62,360 nucleotides of DNA from a virus: positions 1-62,360 of IMG/VR virus record IMGVR_UViG_3300005607_000002. One strand, 5' to 3'. The notes beneath the pieces were generated by a model, which was not told the DNA's origin, did not search any database, and worked only from the letters and a program-made list of their open reading frames with translations. Numbering within the stretch: the stretch's first letter is position 1; each line of letters opens with the position of its first letter. Shown piece after piece: positions 14,873 to 23,123 of the stretch. Position numbers and translations under genes: made by a program.

Positions 14873-15109
14873 ATGAGTCGTCAACTCGCCATCGTTCGCA
14901 CCGTCAAACAGGCTGTCCTTCTACTTGGCGGCCCGGCGCTTGCTGCGCGGCGCTTCGGCCGTACCCGCCAAGCCGCTCAGAACTGGATAGATAGAGGTGC
15001 TATTCCTGCCGTTCTGCGCCCCGAAATAGACGCCGCATTGGAGAAAGAGGGCTACGTAGCGGCGCCCTCTATATATAGGAGGGACAAGCGTCCGCCCCCG
15101 GGCGGATGA
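14873..15109 (+). CDS. Cro-like HTH regulator
   Basis: 78 residues. TVKQAVLLLGGPALAARRFGRTRQAAQNWIDRGAIP is a compact Cro-type helix-turn-helix of the YdaS/Cro group (AARRFG, then QAAQNWIDRG). An upstream in-frame ATG at 14855 would overlap operator O3, so 14873 is preferred. First gene of the rightward early operon leading to SSB and the replication genes. Confidence 0.85.
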   Translation: MSRQLAIVRTVKQAVLLLGGPALAARRFGRTRQAAQNWIDRGAIPAVLRPEIDAALEKEGYVAAPSIYRRDKRPPPGG

Positions 15110-15196
15110 AAATATCCCATTCCTTGCACCTGAGTCCAATTCGTTTCGCGCGTGCCTCGGCAGCTGCCCTGCAGCCGCCGCACAGGAGAATTTTGC

Positions 15197-15514
15197 GTGA
15201 CGCGTCCCGATTCCAAAATCCTCGAGGAGCTGATCGCCGTCGGCCGCGACATCCTGCGCACGCCGGCGAGCGCCTTCGGCCACCGCGGCCGCATCATGCG
15301 GCTGCGCGGCGAGGTTGACGCCGCGGTGCGCCGGCCGGCCCCGGACGGCCGCGTCATCGACGATCTTGCCGCGATCACGGTCACGGCGCTCGGTCATATT
15401 TGCTTCGAGCCGGCCGCACGCTGGGAGCAGCTCGCCGCCTTCCTCCTGCCCTGCCTGGAAGAGGATTACCGCCGCGCGCTGGAGCGCGAGCTGAGGGCGG
15501 CCCATGAACCATGA
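15197..15514 (+). CDS. Hypothetical early protein
   Basis: 105 residues from GTG 15197, chosen because CAGGAGAA lies 7 bases upstream; longer ATG forms lack such a site. Helical throughout (ILEELIAVGRDILRT, then WEQLAAFLLPCLEEDYRRALEREL). No known domain recognised. Overlaps the next gene by 11 bp. Confidence 0.6.
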   Translation: MTRPDSKILEELIAVGRDILRTPASAFGHRGRIMRLRGEVDAAVRRPAPDGRVIDDLAAITVTALGHICFEPAARWEQLAAFLLPCLEEDYRRALERELRAAHEP

Positions 15515-15785
15515 AGAAAGCTGCAAGCCGGTCGAGATCGGGCGTCTGATGATGCGCGCCGAAGGCAAGATGTGGAACGCATACTATTCGCCGACGGGAG
15601 CGGCGGATGATGCGGTCCTGCTTGCCTCGATCGCAACGCGGATAGTCGCCGACCAAGTGCGCAAGGCCGCGTTTCAATGGATCGTGACCGATTTCGTTGC
15701 GCAATTCATCAAGGAAATAATCGGCAAAGAACCGGCGATGGAAATGCGCGCAGCGCCAGCGCACGAAAAGGCAGGCAGCGCATGA
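15504..15785 (+). CDS. Hypothetical early protein
   Basis: 93 residues, helical, with ASIATRIVADQVRKAAFQWIV and VAQFIKEIIGKEP as core helices. No family recognised. Its stop overlaps the ATG of the SSB gene (ATGA), so it is probably made together with SSB. Confidence 0.55.
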   Translation: MNHEESCKPVEIGRLMMRAEGKMWNAYYSPTGAADDAVLLASIATRIVADQVRKAAFQWIVTDFVAQFIKEIIGKEPAMEMRAAPAHEKAGSA

Positions 15786-16210
15786 GCGGCGTCAACAAGG
15801 CGATCATCGTCGGCTTCCTCGGCGGCGATCCGAAGATCCGCACCGTGCCCGGCGGCGCGAAGGTGGCCGAACTTTCGGTCGCCACTGCGGAAACCTGGCG
15901 CGACAAGGCGACCGGAGAGAAGAAGCAGGCGACCGAATGGCACCGCGTGGTGATCTTCAACGAGGGCCTCGTCAAGGTGGCGGAGCAGTACGCGCGCAAG
16001 GGCGCGCGGCTCTATGTCTGCGGCCAGATGAAAACGCGCAAATGGACCGATCGCGCCGGCGTCGAACGCTTTACGACGGAGATCGTGCTCGGCGCATTCG
16101 GCGCGGAGCTGCAGCTGCTTGACCGCCGCGAGGCGGCGCCGGCCGCCGCGAGCGAAGAAGAATACGGCGGCGGCGCGCCCGCTGACCCCAACGACGAAAT
16201 TCCGTTCTGA
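15782..16210 (+). CDS. ssb: Single-stranded DNA-binding protein
   Basis: 142 residues. The OB-fold is evident: VNKAIIVGFLGGDPKIR, VAELSVATAETW, EWHRVVIFNEGLVKVAEQY, KGARLYVCGQMKTRKW and FTTEIVLGAFGAELQLLD. The tail ends DEIPF, the conserved acidic tip that docks partner proteins such as primase and RecQ-like helicases. Coats single strands during phage replication and recombination. Confidence 0.96.
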   Translation: MSGVNKAIIVGFLGGDPKIRTVPGGAKVAELSVATAETWRDKATGEKKQATEWHRVVIFNEGLVKVAEQYARKGARLYVCGQMKTRKWTDRAGVERFTTEIVLGAFGAELQLLDRREAAPAAASEEEYGGGAPADPNDEIPF

Positions 16211-16230
16211 GCCGCAAACCTGAGCCAGCC

Positions 16231-16644
16231 ATGCCCTTTGAAATTTGCGAGACCGTCGCGGGAAAGCTCAAAGAGGTGAAGGCCTCGATCAGCTACACGC
16301 GGTACCCTATCCGGGAGGGGCGAAGGCGGCGCAAGCCGGAGAGCGAATATCTGCCCCGGCTCGTCATCGGCATTCCGAAGGCGGCGGTGACGGCGGCCAA
16401 AAAGGCCGCGTCTCAGGCCTATGTGCTGCAGATCGGCGCCGGCGCCGATGCCGGCAAGGCCCGCCTCCTGCCCTGCGACAAGGGTCAGGTAAGGCCGCGC
16501 GAGCTCAAGGGCGGCCTTGCGTTCCGCTTCGGCTATGTGCCGCTGCTCGGCAACGCCATCGCCGACCGTGAATATGTCGATGTGAAGGCGCTGCCGGGCG
16601 GCGGCTTCGAGATCGCGCTGCCGGCGTGGTTCAGAGCGGATTAA
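16231..16644 (+). CDS. Hypothetical protein of the replication module
   Basis: 137 residues, beta-rich, basic centre (REGRRRRKPESEYLPRLVIGIPK) and conserved-looking strands AYVLQIGAGAD, LAFRFGYVPLLG and FEIALPAWF. The family is one I have seen only as hypothetical next to phage ssb genes. Possibly nucleic-acid binding. Confidence 0.55.
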   Translation: MPFEICETVAGKLKEVKASISYTRYPIREGRRRRKPESEYLPRLVIGIPKAAVTAAKKAASQAYVLQIGAGADAGKARLLPCDKGQVRPRELKGGLAFRFGYVPLLGNAIADREYVDVKALPGGGFEIALPAWFRAD

Positions 16645-16647
16645 GCC

Positions 16648-16890
16648 ATGGCCGCGGGCTCCGGCGTCATCGATCTCGAAATGGCGCTCCACTGCAAGAC
16701 GCGCGCCGCCGTGCGCGTCTCCGGCGACGGCGATGACAGGCGCGCCGTCTGGCTGCCGGCGTCGCTGATCGAGATCGCAGAAACCGGTCGCCTGATCACA
16801 GGCATCGAAAGCAGCGGGCAGACGGTGAAGCTGCCGCTGGTGACGGTGACGCTGCCGCAATGGCTTGCGGCCGACAAGGGGCTGATATAA
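16648..16890 (+). CDS. Hypothetical protein of the replication module
   Basis: 80 residues. VIDLEMALHCKTRAAVRVSGDGDDRRAVWLPASLIEIA and VKLPLVTVTLPQWLAADKGL are consistent with a small beta-barrel. Its TAA overlaps the ATG of the ParB/methylase gene (TAATG). Confidence 0.55.
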   Translation: MAAGSGVIDLEMALHCKTRAAVRVSGDGDDRRAVWLPASLIEIAETGRLITGIESSGQTVKLPLVTVTLPQWLAADKGLI

Positions 16891-18260
16891 TGGGCCGGCG
16901 CAGCAAGCCGCCGCCGCGCCGCACGGCCGCGAAGATCAGGCGCATGCTGGAGGCCGGCGCCGGCGACGGCAAGATCGCGCGTGCGCTCAACGTGACGCGC
17001 CATGCGGTGCGCAAGATCGCAGCCGAGCGCGCCGCGGAGCTTGCGGCGCAAGCCGCGCGGCGGCGGCCGGATATGACGCTGCCGCTGGACTGCATCCATA
17101 TCGGCGACCGCATCCGCAAGGATTACGGCGACATCGCCTCGCTGGCGCGCTCGATCGACGCCAATGGGCTGCTCCACCCCGTCGTCGTGCGCGTGCGCGG
17201 CCCTCATCCCGACCGCAGCGTTGCGATGGGCGGCGGTTACGAGCTGGTCGCCGGCGAACGGCGGATGCGGGCGTGGCGGCAATCCCGGCGTTGCAACGAG
17301 CCGATTCCGGTGCGCGTCGTCGATCTCGCCTCGATCCGGCGCGGCGAATTTGCCGAGAATCACGAGCGCAAGAATTTCACGCCGTCGGAGCTGGTCGAGA
17401 TCAAGCGCCAGCTTGAAATCGAGTTCGATCTCAAGGGCGCGGCGGCGCAGCGTCGGCGCGCCGGCAAGAAGGCGGCGCCGGGCGAGGCCGGCCGCGCGCT
17501 GGATACGGTGGCCGCCTATGCCGGCCGCAGCGGCCGCACCATCGAGAAGGCCGAGCTGGTCGTTGCGGCGGCCGAGCGCGATCCGGAGCGCTTCGGGCCG
17601 ATCCAGGAGCAGATGGACAGATCCGGCAAGGTGGACGGGCCGGCGCGGCGGGTGCGCAACATGCTGGCGGCGGACGCCATCAAGGCCGAACCGCCGCCGC
17701 TGCCGATGCAGGGGCCTTACCGCACGATCGTCATCGACCCGCCGTGGCCGGCCGATCTTGACGGCGGCCGCGCCGTCGAAGGGCGCGGCTATTACCCTTA
17801 CGCGACGATGACGATCGAGGAGATCGCGGCGCTCGACGTGGCCTCGATCGCGCATCCGGACGGCTGCGCGCTGTGGCTTTGGATCACCAATTTCCACCTT
17901 GTGCGCGGCTGCCAGCTGCCGCTGCTCAAGGCCTGGGGATTTAATGCTTCGACGCTGCTGACCTGGTGCAAGCCTCAATTCGGCCACGGCCAGCGCCTGC
18001 GCGGCGCCACGGAACATGCGATTCTTGCGGTGCGCGGCGAGGTGCCGTGCCTCGCCGGCGAGCAGAGGACCTGGTTCGCCGACGAGCGGGGCAGAAAGCG
18101 CGAGCATTCCGGCAAGCCGGGCGAATTCTTCGATATCGTCCGCGAGGTCACTCCCGCGCCGCGCTATGCCTATCTCTTCGCCGGCCGCACTTTGCCGGCG
18201 GACTGGGACGGCCATGGCGACCGCTTCGGCGCGCCGGCCCAGGCGGAGGCCGCCGAATGA
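16890..18260 (+). CDS. ParB-like nuclease/Srx domain fused to MT-A70 adenine methyltransferase
   Basis: 456 residues. After a basic HTH-like start (KIARALNVTRHAVRKIAAERAA), residues about 65-150 form a ParB N-domain (IRKDYGDIASLARSIDANG, ELVAGERRMRAW with the GERR motif). From residue 275 an MT-A70-type methylase follows, with the catalytic DPPW at 283-286, ALWLWITNFHL, and EHAILAVRGEV. The N-terminal half would bind or read DNA and the C-terminal half would methylate N6 of adenine, likely protecting phage DNA or marking replication. Coupled at both ends by overlaps. Confidence 0.9.
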   Translation: MGRRSKPPPRRTAAKIRRMLEAGAGDGKIARALNVTRHAVRKIAAERAAELAAQAARRRPDMTLPLDCIHIGDRIRKDYGDIASLARSIDANGLLHPVVVRVRGPHPDRSVAMGGGYELVAGERRMRAWRQSRRCNEPIPVRVVDLASIRRGEFAENHERKNFTPSELVEIKRQLEIEFDLKGAAAQRRRAGKKAAPGEAGRALDTVAAYAGRSGRTIEKAELVVAAAERDPERFGPIQEQMDRSGKVDGPARRVRNMLAADAIKAEPPPLPMQGPYRTIVIDPPWPADLDGGRAVEGRGYYPYATMTIEEIAALDVASIAHPDGCALWLWITNFHLVRGCQLPLLKAWGFNASTLLTWCKPQFGHGQRLRGATEHAILAVRGEVPCLAGEQRTWFADERGRKREHSGKPGEFFDIVREVTPAPRYAYLFAGRTLPADWDGHGDRFGAPAQAEAAE

Positions 18261-18571
18261 GCGCGCAGAGAGAAATCCTTCCGCCGCGGCGCTTCCACGG
18301 CTCGTTCCGCTTCGAGATCGAGCGCATCGTCTATGCGGCCGGAGTCGGCCGCATGCCGGACGGCCGCGCCGCCGAAATCTGGCTCGATGCAGGAAAGGTC
18401 GGCACCTCGCTCGCGGCGCTCGCCAATGACGCCGCCATCATGGCGAGCCTCCTTTTGCAATACGGCTGTCCGCTGGAGACGATCCGGCGCGCCCTCACTC
18501 GCAATCCCGACGGCGTCGCGGCGGGGCCGGTGGGCCGCGTGCTCGATGAAATCGCGGAGGGGCGCATATGA
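18257..18571 (+). CDS. TSCPD-domain protein (ribonucleotide-reductase-associated family)
   Basis: 104 residues from ATG 18257 (overlaps previous stop). FRFEIERIVYAAGVG, LDAGKVGTSLAALANDAAIMASLLLQYGCPLETIRRAL and GVAAGPVGRVLDEI follow the TSCPD pattern known from the C-terminus of class II ribonucleotide reductases and from free-standing phage proteins. No reductase catalytic domain is present in the genome, so it may act on the host enzyme. Confidence 0.75.
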   Translation: MSAQREILPPRRFHGSFRFEIERIVYAAGVGRMPDGRAAEIWLDAGKVGTSLAALANDAAIMASLLLQYGCPLETIRRALTRNPDGVAAGPVGRVLDEIAEGRI

Positions 18572-18906
18572 CCGGATTCGTCTGCGAGGCCGAGCTTTTT
18601 CAGGGCCGCATGTGCTGCGGGCGCTGCGGTCTCTCGTGGGATGTTGACGACGAGGGCGCCGCCGCCGGCGCATGCAAGCCCAAGGCCGATCCGCCGATCG
18701 GTCTTGCCGAGATGGAGCAGGCGGTGCGCAGCCAGGCGCGCATGCTCGTGCATTCGCAGCATGCGGCGGTGAGCGCCGGCTACCGCAGCGCGCCCTATAT
18801 GCCCGAGCTGCGCAAGGCCGCTGTTTTGATGGCGGCAGCGGCCGTGCTCGAGCGCATTGCCGGCGATCCGCGGCTTGTCGCGATGCTCAAGGAGGACCGG
18901 AAATGA
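18568..18906 (+). CDS. Zinc-ribbon hypothetical protein
   Basis: 112 residues. CCGRCGLSWDVDD gives three Cys of a zinc ribbon, with CEAELF and CKPKAD close by as other ligands; the remainder is helical (LAEMEQAVRSQARMLVHSQ, then AVLMAAAAVLERIAG). Coupled to the TSCPD gene by ATGA. Its end and the start of the next gene contain a short tandem duplication (GGAGGACCGGAA followed by ATGATCAGG twice, 18891-18935). Confidence 0.6.
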   Translation: MTGFVCEAELFQGRMCCGRCGLSWDVDDEGAAAGACKPKADPPIGLAEMEQAVRSQARMLVHSQHAAVSAGYRSAPYMPELRKAAVLMAAAAVLERIAGDPRLVAMLKEDRK

Positions 18907-18925
18907 TCAGGCGGAGGACCGGAAG

Positions 18926-19588
18926 ATGATCAGGGTGAATGCGAGGCTGTTCAAGGCGGCGAGCGTCTGCCAGGCGAGAGAAGAGGAAACAACGCGGCAT
19001 TACCTTTGCGGCGTCAGCATCGAGCCGCATCCCGACGGCGCGCTCCTCGCCGCAACCGACGGGCACTGCCTGGTCGTGATCCTCGACCGCGGCGGCGCGG
19101 CCAAGCGCAAGGCGATCGTCGCGCTGCCCGGGGTCTTGCAGGGCGCGCTGGTCGAAGAGGCGGATGAAGAGGACGAGTTCGGAAACCGTGCTCGTCCCGA
19201 GGACCGCACGCTGCGCATCGATGACGCCGGCATTGCGGTGATCGAGGGATACGCCGCCTCGGCCGCGAGCTGCCTTATCGCCGACGAATTTCCGCCTTGG
19301 CGCAAGGTGTTTCCGCGCGCCGCCCCAACGCAGCAGCCCGCGCCGGCTTTCGGCGCACGATACTTTGCCAGACTCGCCGAGGTCGCCGGCCTGCTCTGCG
19401 ATCACGAGGGCGGGGCCGTTCAGATCGCGGCGATGGGTCCCGAGGATCCGGCGCTGGTGTTCTTTCCGCGTTTCCGCGACGCGGTCGGCGTGCTGATGCC
19501 GGTGCGGGACGGTCTCACCGAGAGCGAGCTGACGACGCCCGCATGGACGGGCGCTGCGGCGCCCGATGCGCAAGAGCCGGAGCAATGA
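18926..19588 (+). CDS. Beta-clamp-like protein (DNA polymerase III beta domain)
   Basis: 220 residues from ATG 18926, behind GGAGGACCGGAAG. VNARLFKAASVCQ, YLCGVSIEPHPDGALLAATDGHCLVV and AIVALPGVLQG are typical of a clamp domain (LxATDGxRL pattern). The protein has room for only two of the three domains of a bacterial clamp, so it may form a different ring or bind the host polymerase. Followed directly by primase. Confidence 0.75.
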   Translation: MIRVNARLFKAASVCQAREEETTRHYLCGVSIEPHPDGALLAATDGHCLVVILDRGGAAKRKAIVALPGVLQGALVEEADEEDEFGNRARPEDRTLRIDDAGIAVIEGYAASAASCLIADEFPPWRKVFPRAAPTQQPAPAFGARYFARLAEVAGLLCDHEGGAVQIAAMGPEDPALVFFPRFRDAVGVLMPVRDGLTESELTTPAWTGAAAPDAQEPEQ

Positions 19589-20772
19589 CCCCGGCGGAGC
19601 TCGATGAGTTAAAGATGCGCCCCGGCAACGGCTGCGCCGAAGTGGCGGCGCGCTACGTGGCGCTGCGGCGGCACGGCAGGGGCTATATCGGCCCCTGCCC
19701 GGTGTGCTCGGCGGACCGGCAGGATCGTCATGCGACGCGCTTCGAGATCAAGGCCGACGGCGGCTGGGTCTGCGCGGTCTGCAATGACGGCGGCGACGTG
19801 ATCGCGCTCGTCATGCGGGCCGAAGGGGTGGATTTTCTCCGGGCGGTGGAGATCCTGGGCGGCCGGCGCGAAGCTGACGCGGCGGCGCAGGCCGCGCGCG
19901 AGCGCGAGCGCGCCGCAGAGGAGGCGCGGCGCGCCGCCGAAGCCGAAAAATATCGCGAGCGGGAACGCAGCGCGCTTTACCGGATGTGGCGGCAGGCGGC
20001 GGACCCGCGCGGGACGCCGGTCGAAGCCTATCTCGCCCATCGCGGTCTGCCGTTGCCGCCGTGGCCGGAAGGGGGCGCGCGGCTGCGCTATGTGGCCGAT
20101 ATGCCCTATTTCCACGGGCAGAGCATTGACGCGGCCGGGCGCAGGCAGCCGCGCATCGTGCACCGCGGGCCGGCGATGACGGCGGCGATCGTCAAGGGCG
20201 GCAGGTTTGCAGGCATGCACATCACCTGGCTCGATCCGGCGGGGGGCGGCAAGGCGTGCATTGCGGACGCGGAATCCGGCGAGGCGCTGCCGGCCAAAAA
20301 AGTGCGCGGCTCGAAGACGGGCGGCGCGATCGAGCTCGTCAAGGCGGCATCCGCGCAGCCGCACCGCATCATCATCGGCGAGGGCATCGAGACGGTGCTG
20401 ACGGTATGGCACGCCATGCGCGCATGCGCCGTGGACCTTTCCGACGCCGAATTCTGGTCGGCGGTCGATCTCGGCAATCTCGGCGGCCGGTCCGCGGGCC
20501 TGGTCGTTCATCCCGAGCTGCGGACGCCGACAGGACGGCCGCGCCGCGTGCCGGGGCCGGATCCGGATCTGACGTCATCAGGCATCACGCTGCCGGAGGG
20601 CGTTAGTGAAATCACGGTGCTGGTCGACGGAGACAGCGACCCGGTGACGACGATCGGGGCGGTCTGCCGCGCCGCGGTGCGGTTCCAGGCAGCGCATCCG
20701 GGTCTGACGGTGCAGGCACGTTTCCCTCGGCGAGGCATGGATTTTAACGACATGCTGAGGAGCGCAATATGA
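19585..20772 (+). CDS. DnaG-type primase with zinc finger and Toprim domain
   Basis: 395 residues. CPVC (about 38) and CAVC (about 62) form the CHC2-like zinc-binding domain that recognises single-stranded DNA. A helical linker rich in Arg/Glu follows, then the Toprim core IIIGEGIETVLTVWHAM (about 263) and VLVDGDSDP (about 346) with the acidic residues that bind metal. Synthesises RNA primers. It lacks a helicase domain, which is supplied by the gene at 21059. Confidence 0.9.
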   Translation: MTPAELDELKMRPGNGCAEVAARYVALRRHGRGYIGPCPVCSADRQDRHATRFEIKADGGWVCAVCNDGGDVIALVMRAEGVDFLRAVEILGGRREADAAAQAARERERAAEEARRAAEAEKYRERERSALYRMWRQAADPRGTPVEAYLAHRGLPLPPWPEGGARLRYVADMPYFHGQSIDAAGRRQPRIVHRGPAMTAAIVKGGRFAGMHITWLDPAGGGKACIADAESGEALPAKKVRGSKTGGAIELVKAASAQPHRIIIGEGIETVLTVWHAMRACAVDLSDAEFWSAVDLGNLGGRSAGLVVHPELRTPTGRPRRVPGPDPDLTSSGITLPEGVSEITVLVDGDSDPVTTIGAVCRAAVRFQAAHPGLTVQARFPRRGMDFNDMLRSAI

Positions 20773-21020
20773 AGCTGGCGAGAGACGTGAAGACGGCGCA
20801 TTCGATCAGTGTCGTGGGCTGCGATTTCAAGAATTGTAATTGCGGCGCCGTCTATGTGCGGCTGCACGATGATATGGGCGAGATCTTTGCAGTCGGCGTC
20901 GTTAGCCCCGAAATCGCGATCGAATTTTCCGACGATATCGCCAGCGAAGTGGAGCGGATGCGGTCGGAGGGGAAGCCCAAATGCCGGAATGCCAGCGGGC
21001 GAATTGAGGTCCGACCTTGA
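20769..21020 (+). CDS. Hypothetical protein between primase and helicase
   Basis: 83 residues. Cys-containing start (GCDFKNCNCGAVYVRL), then a beta strand and a helix ending in Arg/Lys. No known family. Overlaps the primase stop (ATGA). Confidence 0.5.
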   Translation: MKLARDVKTAHSISVVGCDFKNCNCGAVYVRLHDDMGEIFAVGVVSPEIAIEFSDDIASEVERMRSEGKPKCRNASGRIEVRP

Positions 21021-21058
21021 AATGAAGGTGGTGGCGCTGGGCTGCCGACGGGGAAGCC

Positions 21059-22834
21059 ATGCCTGTCGTTACCGACACTCGGATTTTAGAGGAGATCCTC
21101 GCATGTCCTTGCGTGCCAGTGACGCGCAGCTTGTTCGAGGAGGCGGTGGAGGCCGAAAAGCAGGTGTCGCCTGGTGCGGAATTGCCCTCGCCCGAGGGGT
21201 TGTCGGCTGCGGCGTCATCGGTGGCGCAGAAATCGGCATCCTCCCAAATGGGAAGGTCTGCGCGACGCGACCGCGGAAGCGGAAGCGGTACGCCGGAGAG
21301 CCGGGCGGCGCTCGACCGCCGGCTCGCATTCTATCCGCTGACCGATCTCGGCAATGCCGAGCGCTTCCGCGAACGTCAGCGCGGACGCCTGATCTGGGTA
21401 GCGGCAATGGGCTGGCACTGGTGGGACGGCCGCCGGTGGGCGCGCGACGGCGCGGAAGGGCGCGTGATGCTGGCCGCTCATGAGACCGTGCGTGCGATCC
21501 AGAACGAGGCTGCGGCGATCGCCGGCAGCGCCGACGACATTGCGGTGGTGATGCGCACGGTGTCGCGCCCGCTGAGCGAAATGCTCCGCGCCCACGGCCG
21601 GCAGTCGGAGAGCAACGACAAGCTTAACCGGCTGGCGAAGCAGGCTCAGGCCTATCTGGAAGTCTCGCCCGCGCAGCTTGATGCCGATCCGTTTGCGATC
21701 AACGTGCTCAACGGCACCATCTTCGTGCGGCGGCCGGGCGATCCGCTGCCGGCCGGCGTCGCCGGCCGGAGCGAGGGCTATGTGTATTTCCGCGAGCACC
21801 GGCCGGAGGACTACATCACGCGGCTTGCGCCGGTGGAGTATGACCCCGCCGCGCCGCGCGAGCGGTGGGACCGGTTTCTGGCCGAGGTGCAGCCGGTAGC
21901 GGCGATGCGGCGTCAGCTTGCGGCGTGGCGCGGCTACAGTCTCACGGGCGACATCAGCGAACAGAAGCTTTGCGTGTTCTTCGGCACCGGCCAGAACGGC
22001 AAGAGCGTGTTCGAGGACGTATGCTGCCATGTCGCCGGCGATTATGCGGCGACGACTCCGATCGAGACGTTCCTTGATGAAGGCCAGGCGCGCCGCGCCG
22101 GCCAGCCGACGCCCGATCTCGCCGGCCTCGCCGGCGTGCGCATGCTGCGCACCAGCGAACCCAATCGGGAGGGGCGTCTCAATGAGGGCCTGATCAAGCT
22201 TGCGACCGGCGGCGAGCCGATCCGGGCGCGGCACCTCAATCGCGATTTCTTCGAGTTCTATCCGCAGTTCAAGCTGACCATGAGCGGCAATCACCGGCCT
22301 CAGATTCGCGGGGCCGACGAGGGCATCTGGCGCCGCGTCGTGCTGGTGCCGTGGTCGGTGACGATCGCGCCCGAGCGCAAGGACCCGCGCTTGCGCCTGA
22401 AGCTGCGGGCGGAAGCGTCCGGGATTTTGAATTGGATGCTGGACGGCCTGTGCGACTGGCTCGACCACGGACTCGTGCTCGCGGCCGAGACGCAGGAAGC
22501 GACGGTTGAATACCGGCGCGACAGCGACCAGCTTGGCCGCTTCCTTGAGGCCTGCACCGAGCGGGCGCCGGGCGAGCGCGTGCAGTCGAGCGTGCTGCAC
22601 GACGTGTTCTGCGCCTGGTGCACGGCGAACGCGCTGACGGCCTGGAAGGGCCGCGGCTTTTCGGACGCCATGACCGAGCGCGGGTTCCGCAAGGACAAGT
22701 CAAGCGTGATGTTCTGGCTCGATTTGCGGCTGACGAAATCGCGCAGCGATTTTGTGGATGCCGAGGGGCGGCCTCGTCATCTGGCCGGCGCCGGCCAGCA
22801 GGAGGCGTTCGGCGCTGATGATTTTGTGATGTGA
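21059..22834 (+). CDS. D5/SF3-type phage replicative helicase
   Basis: 591 residues. The N-terminal part ends in RLIWVAAMGWHWWDGRRW, the usual D5-N-type entry, and contains AQAYLEVSPAQLDADPFAINVLNGTI. The ATPase has a Walker A GTGQNGKSVF (about 308), RTSEPNREGRLNEGLIKLATGG, and FKLTMSGNHRPQIRGADEGIWRRVVLVPW, the sensor-1/arginine region of DNA-primase/helicase D5 proteins. The C-terminus is a winged-helix-like SSVLHDVFCAWC. It would unwind DNA at the origin located directly downstream. Confidence 0.93.
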   Translation: MPVVTDTRILEEILACPCVPVTRSLFEEAVEAEKQVSPGAELPSPEGLSAAASSVAQKSASSQMGRSARRDRGSGSGTPESRAALDRRLAFYPLTDLGNAERFRERQRGRLIWVAAMGWHWWDGRRWARDGAEGRVMLAAHETVRAIQNEAAAIAGSADDIAVVMRTVSRPLSEMLRAHGRQSESNDKLNRLAKQAQAYLEVSPAQLDADPFAINVLNGTIFVRRPGDPLPAGVAGRSEGYVYFREHRPEDYITRLAPVEYDPAAPRERWDRFLAEVQPVAAMRRQLAAWRGYSLTGDISEQKLCVFFGTGQNGKSVFEDVCCHVAGDYAATTPIETFLDEGQARRAGQPTPDLAGLAGVRMLRTSEPNREGRLNEGLIKLATGGEPIRARHLNRDFFEFYPQFKLTMSGNHRPQIRGADEGIWRRVVLVPWSVTIAPERKDPRLRLKLRAEASGILNWMLDGLCDWLDHGLVLAAETQEATVEYRRDSDQLGRFLEACTERAPGERVQSSVLHDVFCAWCTANALTAWKGRGFSDAMTERGFRKDKSSVMFWLDLRLTKSRSDFVDAEGRPRHLAGAGQQEAFGADDFVM

Positions 22835-22840
22835 GGTTCC

Positions 22841-23098
22841 CACCCTCCCGGAATTGGGAGGGTGACGGCGATGCGGAAGCGCCCGCCCCACAGCGGGTTG
22901 GGAGGGTTTACGCCATCCGGGAGGGTTAACGCCATTAGCTCTTATGGACTCGGGACTCGTATGCAATGAATTCAAAAAAACCCTCCCAAGTCTCCCCGGG
23001 CATAAGAGCCGGCGCTGGAAAAACTGTTGGCAACCTTGGGGAAAGCCTGTGGATAACGCAAACGAACCAATCTTCCGGACCCTCCCGCGGACTCTCCC
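22841..23098. other. Putative replication origin: DnaA box and GGGAGGGT iterons
   Basis: The 289-bp gap after the helicase gene has an exact DnaA box TGTGGATAA (23048-23056). Around it are repeats of GGGAGGGT or its complement: an inverted pair CACCCTCCC/GGGAGGGTG (22841-22849, 22856-22864), two tandem 19-bp units GGGAGGGTTNACGCCATNN (22900-22918, 22919-22937), then 22980-22987, 23079-23086 and a variant at 23091-23098. The middle (22930-22985) is locally AT-rich. This is the layout of an iteron origin beside its helicase. Confidence 0.6.
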
Positions 23099-23123
23099 GG
23101 CCGCATTGCAGCCGCCGAAAAGC

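Noticed and set aside
16641-18215. 524-codon minus-strand open frame opposite the ParB/methylase gene
   Set aside because: The plus strand has DPPW, GERR and domain structure; the minus frame has none.
22944-23123. N-terminal extension of the NusG-like protein
   Set aside because: The added residues are encoded by the iteron and DnaA-box region, have no NusG similarity and no ribosome site at ATG 22944.
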